A DNA stretch of 64,000 nt from Streptomyces lavendulae subsp. lavendulae (lineage in GTDB: Bacteria; Actinomycetota; Actinomycetes; Streptomycetales; Streptomycetaceae), in assembly GCF_002803845.1 (NCBI RefSeq), contig NZ_CP024985.1, positions 5,529,501 through 5,593,500 on the forward strand, written 5' to 3'. Numbering within the stretch: the stretch's first letter is position 1; each line of letters starts with the position of its first letter. Shown here in pieces: positions 63,340 to 64,000 of this stretch. The notes beneath the pieces are model-generated. The model made no database searches. It was not told where the DNA came from and was given only the letters and a program-made list of their open reading frames with translations. Both the position numbers and the translations under genes were made by a program.

Positions 63340-63345
63340 TAGGCT
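63340..63345 (+). promoter_or_regulatory. -10 hexamer of the leuA leader
   Basis: TAGGCT lies 9 nt before the leader ATG at 63355. The gap 63141-63505 between the M4 gene and leuA (365 bp) holds only this promoter region, the leader peptide and the hairpins. A weaker alternative, TGCAAA(18)CATACT ending at 63306, is also present. Confidence 0.45.
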
Positions 63346-63354
63346 CGGCCCATC

Positions 63355-63402
63355 ATGCGTTTCGGGCTGCTTCTCCTTAGCTGCCGCGGCGAGGGTCTGT
63401 AG
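63355..63402 (+). CDS. leuA leader peptide, 15 residues with four consecutive Leu codons
   Basis: ATG 63355 to TAG 63400-63402 encodes MRFGLLLLSCRGEGL. Four consecutive leucine codons (CTG CTT CTC CTT) plus a fifth at the end. It lies 103 bp before leuA and overlaps a set of exclusive hairpins. This is the classical arrangement for ribosome-mediated leucine attenuation; a leucine leader of this kind has been reported for leuA in S. coelicolor as I recall. Confidence 0.85.
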   Translation: MRFGLLLLSCRGEGL

Positions 63403-63463
63403 TCGTAGGCCGACCCCCTCCCCGCGGAGTTTGGTGTTGCGGTTTTCACTACCGCCGTCGGCC
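63384..63463 (+). promoter_or_regulatory. leuA attenuator structures
   Basis: CCGCGG-C-GAGGG (63384-63395) can pair with CCCTC-C-CCGCGG (63416-63427). The competing helix GGCCGAC (63408-63414) with GTCGGCC (63457-63463) excludes it, and an inner hairpin GCGGT/ACCGC lies at about 63440-63455. Ribosome stalling at the Leu codons would leave the first arm free to form the antiterminator. No T-run follows, which is common in Streptomyces. Confidence 0.65.
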
Positions 63464-63505
63464 GTCCCAGCGAACTACACGCGGACACGCGAGGAGCCCA
63501 ACGCC

Positions 63506-64000
63506 ATGAGCCAGCAGCCTTTTGTCGGTCGCCCCACGCCCATCACGAACGCGACCCACTCCCAGAAGCCCTCCGGCATGCCGATCCACAAGTACGGCCG
63601 GTACGAGCAGGTGGACATCCCCGACCGCACCTGGCCGGACGCCCGCGTCACCAAGGCCCCCCGCTGGCTCTCCACCGACCTGCGCGACGGCAACCAGTCG
63701 CTGATCGACCCGATGACCCCCGCCCGCAAGCGCGAGATGTTCGACCTGCTGGTGCGCATGGGCTACAAGGAGATCGAGGTCGGCTTCCCCTCCTCCGGCG
63801 AGACCGACTTCGCCTTCGTCCGCTCGATCATCGAAGAGGGCGCGATCCCGGACGACGTCACCATCTCCGTACTGACCCAGGCCCGCGAGGACCTGATCGA
63901 GCGGACCGTGGAGTCGCTGGTCGGCGCCAAGCGCGCCACCGTGCACCTGTACAACGCCACCGCCCCCACCTTCCGCCGCGTGGTCTTCCGCGGCTCGAAG
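63506..64000 (+). CDS. leuA: 2-isopropylmalate synthase, 3' end outside the window
   Basis: First committed step of leucine synthesis: acetyl-CoA + 2-ketoisovalerate to 2-isopropylmalate. The first 165 codons are visible (frame open to the edge). MSQQPFVGRPTPITNATHSQ begins the protein. The catalytic TIM-barrel entry APRWLSTDLRDGNQSLIDPM with the metal-binding DLRDGNQ, and GYKEIEVGFPSSGETDF, are typical of the long LeuA form. ATG 63506 has GAGGAG 12 nt upstream. Control is through the leucine leader peptide upstream. The sequence stops after VVFRGSK. Confidence 0.95.
   Translation, partial: MSQQPFVGRPTPITNATHSQKPSGMPIHKYGRYEQVDIPDRTWPDARVTKAPRWLSTDLRDGNQSLIDPMTPARKREMFDLLVRMGYKEIEVGFPSSGETDFAFVRSIIEEGAIPDDVTISVLTQAREDLIERTVESLVGAKRATVHLYNATAPTFRRVVFRGSK

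Overview
The window is a piece of a very high-GC actinobacterial chromosome, almost certainly Streptomyces. Support comes from third-position G/C bias in every gene, frequent GTG starts, and marker genes in the order obg, proB/proA, nadD, LCP protein, rsfS, leuS, comEA/comEC, holA, rpsT, lepA, hemW, hrcA/dnaJ, rsmE, phoH/ybeY, era, leuA. As far as I remember, this matches the core-chromosome order of S. coelicolor. I see no phage, IS element, CRISPR array or biosynthetic gene cluster.

Layout. 1-9634: the end of obg, then a cell-wall glycopolymer island (GT2 enzyme, GalE, a divergent GT4 + GT2/TagF-like pair, and a GtrB/GtrA-type pair). 9713-12921: proB, a small conserved protein, proA. 12999-16242: two membrane proteins sharing an N-terminal SVVFDE-FVR motif, a convergent M48 peptidase, a 55-residue membrane protein. 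16305-19912: nadD, an LCP-like wall protein, rsfS, a histidine phosphatase. 20026-20695: two identical tRNA-Ala(GGC) genes flanking a small four-cysteine protein. 20799-23827: leuS behind a leucine leader-peptide attenuator. 23949-30572: a membrane coiled-coil protein, DegV, ComEA, ComEC, YceI. 30581-35473: a small acidic protein, holA, a coiled-coil membrane protein, rpsT, lepA. 35765-41168: acyl-CoA synthetase, hemW, Uma2, DUF3097, an MBL hydrolase. 41241-47020: CIRCE-hrcA-dnaJ, NMO, rsmE, HIT protein, RNase Z. 47205-53278: PfkB kinase, phoH with an intein, ybeY, a CBS transporter-like protein, YjbR, a degenerate cytidine deaminase. 53333-58169: a frameshifted APH kinase, MFS transporter, GlxA-type regulator, WxL surface protein. 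58166-64000: WxL-interacting protein, era, methyltransferase, GNAT, emfourin + protealysin-like M4 protease, and leuA behind its own leucine leader peptide.

How the genes work together. The window mixes translation and RNA housekeeping (leuS, rpsT, lepA, era, ybeY, rsfS, rsmE, rnz, tRNA-Ala), heat-shock control (HrcA/CIRCE/DnaJ), proline and leucine synthesis, and cell-envelope assembly. The two leucine loci, leuS and leuA, carry independent leader peptides with runs of Leu codons and mutually exclusive hairpins.

Most notable observations. (1) The PhoH-family ATPase is split by a 357-residue intein with class 3 hallmarks (Ala1, W/C/T motif) and an apparently intact LAGLIDADG endonuclease. 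(2) Two attenuator leaders start at the first base of their peptides. (3) comEC has no stop codon after its last domain, and the WxL-interacting protein runs in frame into era. (4) An APH kinase has a one-base frameshift. (5) A -10 hexamer lies 6-8 nt before the start codon of about a dozen genes, suggesting widespread leaderless transcription.
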